A DNA stretch of 6,872 nucleotides from Rhodospirillales bacterium (lineage in GTDB: Bacteria > Pseudomonadota > Alphaproteobacteria > Acetobacterales > Acetobacteraceae): the NCBI GenBank assembly GCA_025352915.1, contig JANXSA010000468.1:1-6872 (forward strand). Direction: 5' to 3'. The notes under the pieces are model-generated. The model was not told the origin of the DNA, searched no databases, and saw only the letters and a list, made by a program, of their open reading frames with translations. Within the stretch, counting starts at the first letter, position 1; the number at the start of each line of letters is the position of its first letter. Position numbers and translations under genes: made by a program. Shown here piece after piece: positions 1 through 5,785 of this stretch.

Positions 1-66
1 CGCCTTCGGCTCAGGGGGCCATCGAGGCCTGCCTCAAGGCCCGGCCGGCCCCCTGAGCCGAAGGCG
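1..66. repeat. Long perfect inverted repeat, hairpin or terminator-like
   Basis: Positions 1-20 and 47-66 are perfect reverse complements, 20 bp per arm with a 26-base loop. The loop contains a smaller GAGGC/GCCTC inverted repeat (24-28 with 31-35). The left arm starts at the first base of the window, so the stem could extend further left. There is no T-run on the plus strand, so it is not a classical intrinsic terminator by itself. It lies beyond the 3' end of the minus-strand methyltransferase gene and could serve as a 3'-end structure, a terminator for a gene to the left, or a copy of a dispersed palindromic element. Confidence 0.75.
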
Positions 67-82
67 CTTAACGGATGGGGGT

Positions 83-123
83 CTGGGGCCTCAGGCCCCA
101 GCGGGTCCAGGGCAGAGCCCTGG
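83..123. repeat. Tandem GC-rich hairpins at the 3' end of the methyltransferase gene
   Basis: Two compact hairpins follow each other. In the first, 83-90 pairs with 94-101 (8 bp, 3-base loop). In the second, 107-113 pairs with 117-123 (7 bp, 3-base loop AGA), followed on the plus strand by the pyrimidine-rich stretch 124-135. The stop codon of the minus-strand methyltransferase (91-93) lies inside the first hairpin, so both overlap its last codons. From memory, such CTGGGGCC / CCAGGGC palindromes are common at gene ends in Acetobacteraceae. That is recollection, not a search result. They could act as terminators or mRNA-stabilising structures. Confidence 0.65.
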
Positions 124-894
124 CCTTTCTTCCCTTCGCCCCAGCCCTCCCCCCGCCGGCGGCTTGGTGTGGCGGAGCATTTGGTCGGCGATCCAGCGTT
201 CGCCGGCGACGGTGAAGAGTTGGCGCAGGGTGGCTTCTTCGGCGGTGCCGGCGGCGGCGCAGAGGGCTTTGACGGCCTGAGGGGGCTGGGTGCCGACGGC
301 CAGGATGCCGAGGCCGTAGCCGTGCAGGAAGGCGAAGCCGGGGTATTGGCGGCGCAGTTCGTCCCAAAGTTTCCACACGCCGAAGCCGGGGTCGCGGATT
401 TCGGTGTCGTGAAACAGCACCACGCCGCGCGGCGACATCGCCGGCAGCCAGGTTTCGAAGTCGTGGCGCACCGAGTCGTAGTCGTGCAGGCCGTCGATGT
501 GCAGCAGGTCGATGCTGGCGGGGGCGAACAGGCGGCGGGCGCTGTCGAAATCGGTGCGCAGCAGGCGGGAGAAGGCGCTGTGGCGCGGGTCGTGCCAGGT
601 GCGCAGGTCCTCGTAGACGGCGTCGTCGTAGTGGCCGGACTGGGCGTCGCCTTGCCAGGTGTCGATGGCGACGCAGCGCGTGGGCAGGTGCCGCTCGGTG
701 ACCGCGCGGCAGAACGCGGCGTAGGAGACGCCGGTATGGGTGCCGAGTTCGACGACCAGCGCCGGCCGGGTGGCGGCGACCAGCCAGTGCGCGAACGGCA
801 CATGCCCCCACCAGGCGCTGATGGTGCCGAGGCGGTCGGGCACCCAGAAGGCGGGGGCGAGGTGGTCGGGCAGCAGTTTGGGTGGCGCGGGCAT
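91..894 (-). CDS. Class I SAM-dependent methyltransferase (Methyltransf_24-like)
   Basis: The 267-residue product looks like a soluble class I methyltransferase that transfers the methyl group of S-adenosylmethionine; the acceptor is unknown. The SAM-binding motif I is VVELGTHTGVSYAAF (residues 47-61), followed by an acidic strand end AIDTWQGD (76-83). IDLLHIDGLHDYDSV (128-142) and GVVLFHDTEI (157-166) match the PF13578-type pattern, in which DG/H and HD residues line the active site. Such proteins often sit in polysaccharide or glycosyltransferase loci. The ATG at 892-894 was chosen because AGAGG lies just upstream and the preceding gene stops 8 bases before it, although the spacing is unusually short. 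The two are probably translated as an operon. The last ten residues are encoded by palindromic repeat DNA, so the C-terminal tail is probably not part of the fold. Confidence 0.82.
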   Translation of the reverse strand: MPAPPKLLPDHLAPAFWVPDRLGTISAWWGHVPFAHWLVAATRPALVVELGTHTGVSYAAFCRAVTERHLPTRCVAIDTWQGDAQSGHYDDAVYEDLRTWHDPRHSAFSRLLRTDFDSARRLFAPASIDLLHIDGLHDYDSVRHDFETWLPAMSPRGVVLFHDTEIRDPGFGVWKLWDELRRQYPGFAFLHGYGLGILAVGTQPPQAVKALCAAAGTAEEATLRQLFTVAGERWIADQMLRHTKPPAGGGLGRREERPGLCPGPAGA

Positions 895-902
895 GCCTCT
901 AT

Positions 903-1886
903 TTACCGTATTTCGTGTGCGGCCGGCATTAACGGGCGGATCGAGGCCAGGGCCAGCATCTGGGTCAGGTCGGGGTTGCCGGGAAACCGCGCCAGCCCGG
1001 TGGCCGCGGCGATCGAGGCGGCCACCATGTCGCCGGCGCTGAACGCGATCTTGGCACGGGTGAGCCAAGGGCCGGGCGTGGCGGCTTCGTGCCCGGCCCG
1101 GTCCAGGTGTTGCAGCACCGCACGGACGCCGGGATGGCCGACGTCGAACTTGCGGATCGACGGATAGGTGTTGTCGCCGCGCTGGAACACGATGAGGTTG
1201 CGCAGGAAGCGGACCTCGTGGGTGATCGCGGCGTATGGCGTGTCCAGCGCCACCGGTCCGGCGACCTCCATCTCCAGCCGGTTCAGGCCGAGGGCGATGC
1301 TGTGGGCAAGGTCGTGGATGCTGCCGGTCCCCGGCGGGGTGCCGCCATATTCGGGCCAGAACGCCGTCTGGGTGTCCTCCACCACGTAGATGCCGTCATC
1401 GGGCAGGCGGGGGTATAGGTGATGGAACGTCGCCAGCACATGCGCCACCTGGTGGCTGCCGTCGTCGATGATGATGTCGAAGGGGCCGTCCTGGTGCCAG
1501 AGCCGGTCGAGCACCGCCGGGTCGTCCTGGGAGCCCTGGCGGATGGTCACGTTGGCCGGCATGGCGAGGCGCTTGGGATGCAGGTCGAGCCCGACGATGT
1601 GGGCATGGGGGAAATATGCGGCCCACATGCGCAGGCCTTGGCCGCCGTGGTCGGGGTAGCCGTAGCCGCCCACGCCGACCTCGAGCAGGCGCAGCTTACG
1701 GTCGCGCAGGTGGGCGAAGAGGCGGTGGTAGTCGGGGGTGTAGAGGTGCTCGCCGTACTTGTCGGTGCCATGGCGCACGGCCAATGCCGATAGCGGGTCG
1801 AGCGGGGTTTCGGTCACGCGGGTGATGTCCTCGGTGCATGGCGGCGCGGCAGGTGGCGGCGGCGCGGCAGGCGGCGATGGTGCCAT
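903..1886 (-). CDS. TylE/MycE-family class I methyltransferase with C-terminal TPR-like tail
   Basis: The 327-residue product resembles the catalytic domain of macrolide-sugar O-methyltransferases such as TylE and MycE. Landmarks are HGTDKYGEHLYTPDYHRLF (residues 39-57), the SAM loop LEVGVGGYGYPDHGG (68-82), the acidic residue in VGLDLHPKR (98-106), QGSQDD (117-122), DIIIDDGSH (137-145) and IYVVEDTQTAFWPEYGG (166-182). In MycE-type enzymes the Asp of the DDGSH-like motif and the Glu-Asp of the VED-like motif bind Mg2+; both are present. Residues 275-312 look like a single TPR-type helical hairpin (GD spacing, GLARFPGNPDL). The first 22 residues are Pro/Ala-rich. The ATG at 1884-1886 has only a distant GGAG, while an in-frame GTG at 1815-1817 has GAGGA 10 bases upstream and could be the true start. 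The substrate is probably a sugar or glycoside, but nothing nearby identifies it. Confidence 0.85.
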   Translation of the reverse strand: MAPSPPAAPPPPAAPPCTEDITRVTETPLDPLSALAVRHGTDKYGEHLYTPDYHRLFAHLRDRKLRLLEVGVGGYGYPDHGGQGLRMWAAYFPHAHIVGLDLHPKRLAMPANVTIRQGSQDDPAVLDRLWHQDGPFDIIIDDGSHQVAHVLATFHHLYPRLPDDGIYVVEDTQTAFWPEYGGTPPGTGSIHDLAHSIALGLNRLEMEVAGPVALDTPYAAITHEVRFLRNLIVFQRGDNTYPSIRKFDVGHPGVRAVLQHLDRAGHEAATPGPWLTRAKIAFSAGDMVAASIAAATGLARFPGNPDLTQMLALASIRPLMPAAHEIR

Positions 1887-1914
1887 GACGCGGCGGATGG
1901 CTCCAGGTGCCGCC

Positions 1915-2709
1915 TCAGACCCGCCCGATCGCCCATGCCGCGCATACCGCCAGCCGGTCGCCCAATCCCCGTCCCGCTGGCGGCGCAGCGTGGCCCAGGT
2001 CGCGGCGGGCGAGCACCGCCGGCAGCGCGGCGGCGATCATGGAGCGGGGCAGGGGGCCGGCGGCATCGGCCAGGATGGCGCGGCCCTCGATTGCCAGTTC
2101 GGCCAGTGCCGCGCGCAGGGCGTGGGCACCCTGGCCAGCGGTGATGTCGTGGATTGTCAGCCCGTGTGCGCCCAGTACGTCTTGTGGCAGCAGCACCCGG
2201 CTGGCGCGGGCCAGCGCCGGGACGTTGCGCAACTGTCCGGCGATGCCGTGTGCGCTGCCGAGGCGGGTGAGCCGGTCCAGCAGCGCGCCGTCGGCGCCCA
2301 GGGCGCTCCCGGCCGCCCGCATCACCGCACCGGCGGTGGCGGCCAGGTAGGCGGTCCAGGCGGCGCGGTCGGGGATCGACGGGTCGGCCTCGGCCTCGCG
2401 GCCGTCGATCATCGCCATCAGGTCGGCGGGCAGCAGCGCGCCCTGGGCGATCATGGCGGACAGGGGCGTGGCGATTTCGTGACGTTTCGGCGTGCCCTGC
2501 ACCACCTCGCGCCACCAGTGCAGGCGGATCAGCGCCAGCATCGGCTCGCTGACCGCCTCGCGGGCGCGGGCCAGCTCGTGATTGAAGGCGTAGAGCGTGA
2601 ACAGCGCCTCGCGCCGGGAAGCGGGGGCGAACAGGGCGGTCAGGAAGCGGTCGGGATCGTGCCGCCGGACGATCTCGGCGCATGGTGAGAGGGCAGGGGG
2701 AGTGCTCAT
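1915..2709 (-). CDS. Squalene/phytoene synthase family protein, NDUFAF6-like, probably non-catalytic
   Basis: The 264-residue protein has the all-helical squalene/phytoene synthase fold signature: YAFNHELARARE (residues 40-51), a WWRE helix in RLHWWREVVQG (62-72), and GIAGQLRNVPALARASRVLLPQDVL (155-179, continuous). True synthases carry two aspartate-rich motifs (DDxxD-type) that bind Mg2+-diphosphate. Here the first is replaced by NHELARARE and the second by VPALARAS, so prenyl transfer is unlikely. This pattern fits the NDUFAF6 group, known in mitochondria as a respiratory complex I assembly factor and widespread in alphaproteobacteria. A complex I assembly role here is inference. The ATG at 2707-2709 has GAGG six bases upstream. 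The gene heads the minus-strand cluster, 28 bases before the first methyltransferase, and diverges from sodB. Confidence 0.82.
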   Translation of the reverse strand: MSTPPALSPCAEIVRRHDPDRFLTALFAPASRREALFTLYAFNHELARAREAVSEPMLALIRLHWWREVVQGTPKRHEIATPLSAMIAQGALLPADLMAMIDGREAEADPSIPDRAAWTAYLAATAGAVMRAAGSALGADGALLDRLTRLGSAHGIAGQLRNVPALARASRVLLPQDVLGAHGLTIHDITAGQGAHALRAALAELAIEGRAILADAAGPLPRSMIAAALPAVLARRDLGHAAPPAGRGLGDRLAVCAAWAIGRV

Positions 2710-2747
2710 CCCCCGCCTCGTGCCGCGTCAATTGCGCGGACGCAAGC

Positions 2748-2776
2748 TTGACCTTGGCGGGGTGCGGCCATAGCTA
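2748..2776 (+). promoter_or_regulatory. Candidate sigma-70 type promoter of sodB
   Basis: TTGACC at 2748-2753 matches the -35 consensus at five of six bases. Exactly 17 bases later lies TAGCTA (2771-2776), a poor -10 match that keeps only the leading TA. Transcription would start near 2783 and give a leader of about 37 bases. The -10 candidate is a perfect palindrome and sits in the 110-base divergent region with the NDUFAF6-like gene, so it might also contribute to minus-strand initiation, although no good minus-strand -35 is seen. I see no clear Fur box. Confidence 0.45.
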
Positions 2777-2819
2777 CGACAGGCGTCCCATCTGCAAAAC
2801 AATCCCGGAGAACGGCTTC

Positions 2820-3413
2820 ATGGCCTTCACACTTCCCGCCCTCCCCTACAGCACCTCCGCCCTGGCCGCGAAGGGCATGTGCCAGGAAACGCTGGAACTG
2901 CATCACGGCAAGCATCACCAGGCCTATGTCACCGCGCTGAACGGCTTCGTCGAGAAGGACGCCGCCCTGCAGGGCAAGTCGCTGGACGAGATCGTCAAGC
3001 TCGTCAACGGCGACGCCGCGAAGGCGCCGGTGTTCAACAATGCCGGCCAGCATTGGAACCACATCCTGTTCTGGCAGAACATGTCGCCCACCGGCGGCGG
3101 CATTCCGGCCAAGCTGGAAGCCAAGCTGGTCAGCGATTTCGGCAGCGTGCAGGCGTTCAAGGACGCCTTCAAGACCGCCGCCACCACCCAGTTCGGCAGC
3201 GGCTGGGCCTGGCTGGTGATGGGTGCCGACGGCCGCCTGAAATGCACCAAGAGCCCGAATGGCAGCAACCCGCTGGCCGCCGGCGAGGGCACCGCCCTGC
3301 TCGGTTGCGACGTGTGGGAGCACAGCTACTACCTGGACTTCCGCAATCGCCGCCCGGATTACGTGCAGAACTGGCTGGACAACCTGGCCAATTACGAGGC
3401 CGTCGCCATCTGA
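2820..3413 (+). CDS. sodB: Superoxide dismutase, iron type
   Basis: The product (197 residues, normal for the family) converts superoxide to hydrogen peroxide and oxygen, probably in the cytoplasm because no signal peptide is present. The start MAFTLPALPY matches the usual N-terminus. The metal ligands are H28 (in LELHHGKHHQAY), H81 (in NNAGQHWNHILFW), D164 and H168 (in CDVWEHSYYLDFRNRRPDY); the gateway Tyr is Y36. Gln77 in the N-terminal half, and the absence of the Mn-type C-terminal Gln, favour iron over manganese, although dual metal use cannot be excluded. The ATG at 2820-2822 has GGAG nine bases upstream, and upstream extension to 2682 would add an unrelated sequence. The gene is monocistronic: a candidate promoter at 2748-2776 and a strong terminator right after the stop. 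It is divergent from the NDUFAF6-like gene and convergent with the beta-helix gene. Confidence 0.97.
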   Translation: MAFTLPALPYSTSALAAKGMCQETLELHHGKHHQAYVTALNGFVEKDAALQGKSLDEIVKLVNGDAAKAPVFNNAGQHWNHILFWQNMSPTGGGIPAKLEAKLVSDFGSVQAFKDAFKTAATTQFGSGWAWLVMGADGRLKCTKSPNGSNPLAAGEGTALLGCDVWEHSYYLDFRNRRPDYVQNWLDNLANYEAVAI

Positions 3414-3423
3414 GGCGACACGG

Positions 3424-3449
3424 AAAAGGCCCCGGAAGGGGCCTTTTTT
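3424..3449 (+). terminator. Intrinsic terminator of sodB, possibly bidirectional
   Basis: AAAAGGCCCC (3424-3433) pairs perfectly with GGGGCCTTTT (3438-3447) around a GGAA loop (a GNRA-type tetraloop), followed by T to 3449. It starts 10 bases after the sodB stop codon. The opposite strand has a four-base T-run (A at 3424-3427), and the convergent beta-helix gene stops at 3462, so the same hairpin may also end that transcript, though more weakly. Confidence 0.92.
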
Positions 3450-3461
3450 GCGCCTGCGGGT

Positions 3462-4745
3462 TCAAACCACCGCTTCGCCGCCGACCACAAGCTGGCTGCC
3501 GGTCCAGCCGATCAGGGCATAGCTGATGCCGTCGATCATCCGGGTGGCGCCGCTGTCGAAGCTGTACGACAGCGCACCGGCATAGGGCGCGCGCAGTACG
3601 GCAACACCGGTTCCGGCATCCGCCGGCAGGCCGGAGCCGGCGGTCATGTCATTGGCGAGCCAGCCGGCCCAGCTGGCGTCTGGTCCGCGCATCGTGGCCG
3701 CGCCGCCGCCAGCATTTTGCCAGACATTGCCGCTGAAGCCGTTGGCGTTGTCCGCGGTCAGCGCATCCACCAGGATCGCCGGGCCGCCGGTGGACAGGGC
3801 GGTGTTGCCGGCGATGAAATTGGCCTGTGTCAGGTCGAGGCTGCCGGCCAGGACGAAATCGCCGCGCACTTCATGGGTGGCACCGGGATCGCGCTGGTTG
3901 GCGTCGGCGAGGTTGCCGGCGATCGTGTTACCGTGGGAATCGAACAGCATGATGCCGGCCCCGTCATTGCCGGTGGCGAGATTGCCGATCACGATGTTGC
4001 CGTAGGTGTACTGGTCGAGCTGGATGCCGTTGCCGTCGGGGCCGGCGGCGTCGCGGTTGTCGAAGGTGACGTTGTTGACGATGGTGTTGGCGATGCCGTA
4101 GCCGTTCGGCGCCCCCTCGGCGCCGCCGAAGACATGGATGCCGCTCGCCCCGCTGATCGTCATGCCGCTGCGGCTGACCGTATTGGCGACGACGATGAAG
4201 TTGTTGCCGGTGATGTCGATGCCGTGGGCGCCGCTGGCGGTGACCGTGTTGCCGGCGATGGTGGTGGGATGGCCGTCGGGGTTGCTGATTTCGTGGACAC
4301 CGATGCCGATGATGGCATTGTCGCGGACGGTATTCTGCACGATCGCATTGTCCCCGCCGGCGCCGTTGCCGATCCATACGCCGATCATGGATTGCGCCAG
4401 GGTGTTGCCGTAGATCGAATTGTGGTGCGCGCCGGCCTGGATCGCGATGGCGGCACCGCCGGGGTTGCGAATCGTCATGCCGGCCACCGTCACATGCGCG
4501 GCACCGTTCAGGTTGATGATGCCGGTGATTGCCGGCGCGGCCCCGGCGCCGTAGCTGCCGATGCGGATCGGTGCCGTGGCGGTGCCCTCGGCGACGATAT
4601 TGATCGTGGCCGTGGTGCTGGTGCCGGCCCGCTGGACATAGCTGTTGCCGGGTTGGAACGTGACCTGGGACCACGTGTTGTACGGACGGAACAGCGACCC
4701 GTTGCCGCCCGGCTTCGAGGTGGGATCGATGAAGATGGTCGCCAT
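3462..4745 (-). CDS. Right-handed parallel beta-helix repeat protein (paralogue 1)
   Basis: The 427-residue protein is built of short rungs rich in Asn, Gly and beta-branched residues (for example NTVTASGAHGIDITGNNF, residues 166-183), typical of NosD / Beta_helix (PF13229-like) and pectate-lyase-like folds. The N-terminus IFIDPTSKPGGNGSLFRPY (4-22), followed by PGNSYVQRAGT (32-42), resembles the cap of polysaccharide lyase or epimerase beta-helices. There is no signal peptide or RTX repeat. The region 201-271 is nearly identical to paralogue 2 and includes the Asp-rich patch 229-247 and DGAGIMLFDSH (261-271). The last 40 residues form a second shared module ending GWTGSQLVVGGEAVV. The ATG at 4743-4745 has GGAAGGG about nine bases upstream. 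A role in binding, cleaving or epimerising a polysaccharide is inference, and I do not see a named catalytic motif. The gene is convergent with sodB and downstream of the DUF805 gene after a 232-base gap. Confidence 0.88.
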   Translation of the reverse strand: MATIFIDPTSKPGGNGSLFRPYNTWSQVTFQPGNSYVQRAGTSTTATINIVAEGTATAPIRIGSYGAGAAPAITGIINLNGAAHVTVAGMTIRNPGGAAIAIQAGAHHNSIYGNTLAQSMIGVWIGNGAGGDNAIVQNTVRDNAIIGIGVHEISNPDGHPTTIAGNTVTASGAHGIDITGNNFIVVANTVSRSGMTISGASGIHVFGGAEGAPNGYGIANTIVNNVTFDNRDAAGPDGNGIQLDQYTYGNIVIGNLATGNDGAGIMLFDSHGNTIAGNLADANQRDPGATHEVRGDFVLAGSLDLTQANFIAGNTALSTGGPAILVDALTADNANGFSGNVWQNAGGGAATMRGPDASWAGWLANDMTAGSGLPADAGTGVAVLRAPYAGALSYSFDSGATRMIDGISYALIGWTGSQLVVGGEAVV

Positions 4746-4977
4746 GGCCGCCCTTCCGGATGGTGCATCAGCACGGCCGGCCGTCCGCGGCTGGCGACCT
4801 CAGGCCGGCGCCAGGACGTTGGCCGCAGGTGGATCGGGTGAGGTCAGGGGTTGCCTGTCCCGCGCCGGGAGGAGCGGGTATCGCAGACGGGAATTGCCAA
4901 TCTGTTACTTTTGGCCGCAGCCCGGCGGAAACCGGCGCGGGCGCGAAAGCCGGCTGGCAGTAGCTATCCGGCCGCGC
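4746..4977. other. 232-base intergenic region between beta-helix and DUF805 genes
   Basis: The region must hold the leader of the beta-helix gene and the 3' end of the DUF805 transcript, both on the minus strand. I see a Shine-Dalgarno-like GGAAGGG close to 4745 and a perfect 12-base palindrome ACGGCCGGCCGT at 4773-4784. There is also a relatively AT-rich patch around 4893-4913 where a minus-strand promoter could lie. No clear -35/-10 pair and no hairpin with a T-run were found. No supported ORF is present. Confidence 0.5.
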
Positions 4978-5607
4978 TCAGCCGAAGCGGTTGCGTCCCG
5001 GCGTGCCGCGCTTGCACCAGAAGACCAGCATCACAATCAGGCCGACCAGCGGCACGAACATGATCAACTGCCACCAGCCGGTGCGGTCGATGTCGTGCAG
5101 GCGGCGCGCGCCAACCGCCAGCCCGGGGATGAACGCCGCGAGCGAATACAGACTGCTCAGCGGGCTGACGCCGTTGGCCAGGCCGAACAGAACCGAGTCC
5201 ACGACCGAGAGTGCCGTGCCCACCAGCACGTTGAACAGCACGAAGAACCAGAATTCCGGGCGCGCCGCCCGTCCCTGGAACGTCGCGTATTTGTTGAAGC
5301 AGGTGCGCACGGCGCCGACGAAGGCGTTGGCGCCAGTGCCGGCATCCGCGCCCATGGGGGATGCGGCGGCGGCATGGTAGGGCGGGGCCATGCCATGCGG
5401 GGCCATGCCATGCGGGGTGGGGCCGCCGCCGAGCAGCGCGGCCAAGGGCGACTGCGATAGCGGCGCCCAGGCCGCCATGGTGGGCGACCAGACCTGGGTT
5501 TGCGCCGTGATCGTCCCGTTCTGGACCAGGGCGGCCATCTGGTCGGCCGAGAACGGGCCCTTGGTGGCGCCGCCTTCAGCGTAGTGCCATTGTGCGGTCT
5601 GGGACAT
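4978..5607 (-). CDS. GYF_2 and DUF805 domain inner-membrane protein
   Basis: The 209-residue protein has two domains. Residues 1-57 are a GYF_2-type module (WHYAEGGATKGPFSADQM, then VW...WAP), which in related proteins is thought to bind other proteins. A Gly/Pro/His/Met-rich linker (about 58-92) contains two HGMAP repeats. Residues 98-209 form a DUF805 membrane domain: GRAARPEFW (112-120), hydrophobic segments at about 119-143, 150-167 and 178-197, the hallmark ARRLHDIDRTGWWQ (167-180) and a C-terminal GRNRFG. There is no signal peptide; it should sit in the cytoplasmic membrane with the GYF_2 domain probably cytoplasmic. The biochemical function of DUF805 is unknown. The ATG at 5605-5607 has GAGG six bases upstream. 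The gene lies between two paralogous beta-helix genes with 226- and 232-base gaps, so it may have its own promoter. Confidence 0.93.
   Translation of the reverse strand: MSQTAQWHYAEGGATKGPFSADQMAALVQNGTITAQTQVWSPTMAAWAPLSQSPLAALLGGGPTPHGMAPHGMAPPYHAAAASPMGADAGTGANAFVGAVRTCFNKYATFQGRAARPEFWFFVLFNVLVGTALSVVDSVLFGLANGVSPLSSLYSLAAFIPGLAVGARRLHDIDRTGWWQLIMFVPLVGLIVMLVFWCKRGTPGRNRFG
5384..5417. repeat. 15-bp tandem repeat within the DUF805 gene linker
   Basis: The unit GGGGCCATGCCATGC occurs twice (5384-5398 and 5399-5413) with four bases of a third copy (5414-5417). It encodes the duplicated HGMAP pentapeptide in the linker of the GYF_2-DUF805 protein. Because the unit is a multiple of three, copy-number changes would keep the reading frame and only alter linker length. 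Confidence 0.9.
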
Positions 5608-5712
5608 GGTTCGCCTCGCTCGATCCGTTGCTGCAAAGCGCGATTAGTGCACCAACGGCAGGGCCGCGGCTATTGCTACCTGTGGCCGCCCAGTGGCTGC
5701 CTGTGATCCGCG

Positions 5713-5739
5713 CCAACGGTTAGGAAGAACGACCGTTGG
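5713..5739. promoter_or_regulatory. Inverted repeat, possible operator upstream of the DUF805 gene
   Basis: CCAACGGT (5713-5720) and ACCGTTGG (5732-5739) form a perfect 8-bp inverted repeat with an 11-base spacer. A further half-site ACCAACGG occurs at 5651-5658, closer to the DUF805 start. The arrangement could be a dimeric repressor or activator site, or a small hairpin. No T-run follows on either strand, which argues against a terminator. No regulator gene is visible nearby. Confidence 0.35.
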
Positions 5740-5785
5740 TACTGTCCTGCTTGACGCGCTGCAACCGGCCGGGCCGCCGCGCTAA

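Noticed and set aside
169..1167. Long plus-strand open frame opposite the methyltransferases
   Set aside because: Its translation is Gly/Val/Ala-rich without domain motifs and lies antisense to two genes with clear SAM-binding motifs; long antisense frames are expected at this GC content.
1814..2731. 305-codon minus-strand frame overlapping the NDUFAF6-like gene
   Set aside because: Arg/Pro-rich shadow frame; the frame at 1915-2709 has clear family motifs and a good ribosome binding site.
2682..2819. N-terminal extension of superoxide dismutase to an upstream ATG
   Set aside because: It would add 46 unrelated residues, overlap the start of the divergent gene and run through the promoter; the ATG at 2820 gives the standard N-terminus with a ribosome binding site.
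3800..4500. Repeated NNGCCGGNNATG-like words that look like a DNA repeat array
   Set aside because: They follow from the Asn-Thr/Gly rungs of the beta-helix protein, vary in spacing and sequence, and are not a CRISPR or satellite.
4773..4784. 12-base palindrome ACGGCCGGCCGT as an operator
   Set aside because: GC-only-rich palindromes of this length are expected by chance in such DNA, and nothing else supports a binding site.
3717..4841. 374-codon plus-strand frame opposite the first beta-helix gene
   Set aside because: The translation is a low-complexity Asp/Val/Gly/Ala string produced by reading Asn/Gly-rich beta-helix codons backwards; it has no recognisable domain, and the minus strand has a clear paralogue.
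4885..4905. Possible sigma-54 promoter on the minus strand (TTGGCA followed by CTGC)
   Set aside because: The distance between the GG and GC elements is two bases too long for a sigma-54 site, and the surrounding bases do not match.
4645..5460. 271-codon plus-strand frame across the beta-helix start and DUF805 gene
   Set aside because: Arg/Ala/Gln/Glu-rich composition with no motif, and it covers both an intergenic region and an antisense gene with definite DUF805 hallmarks.
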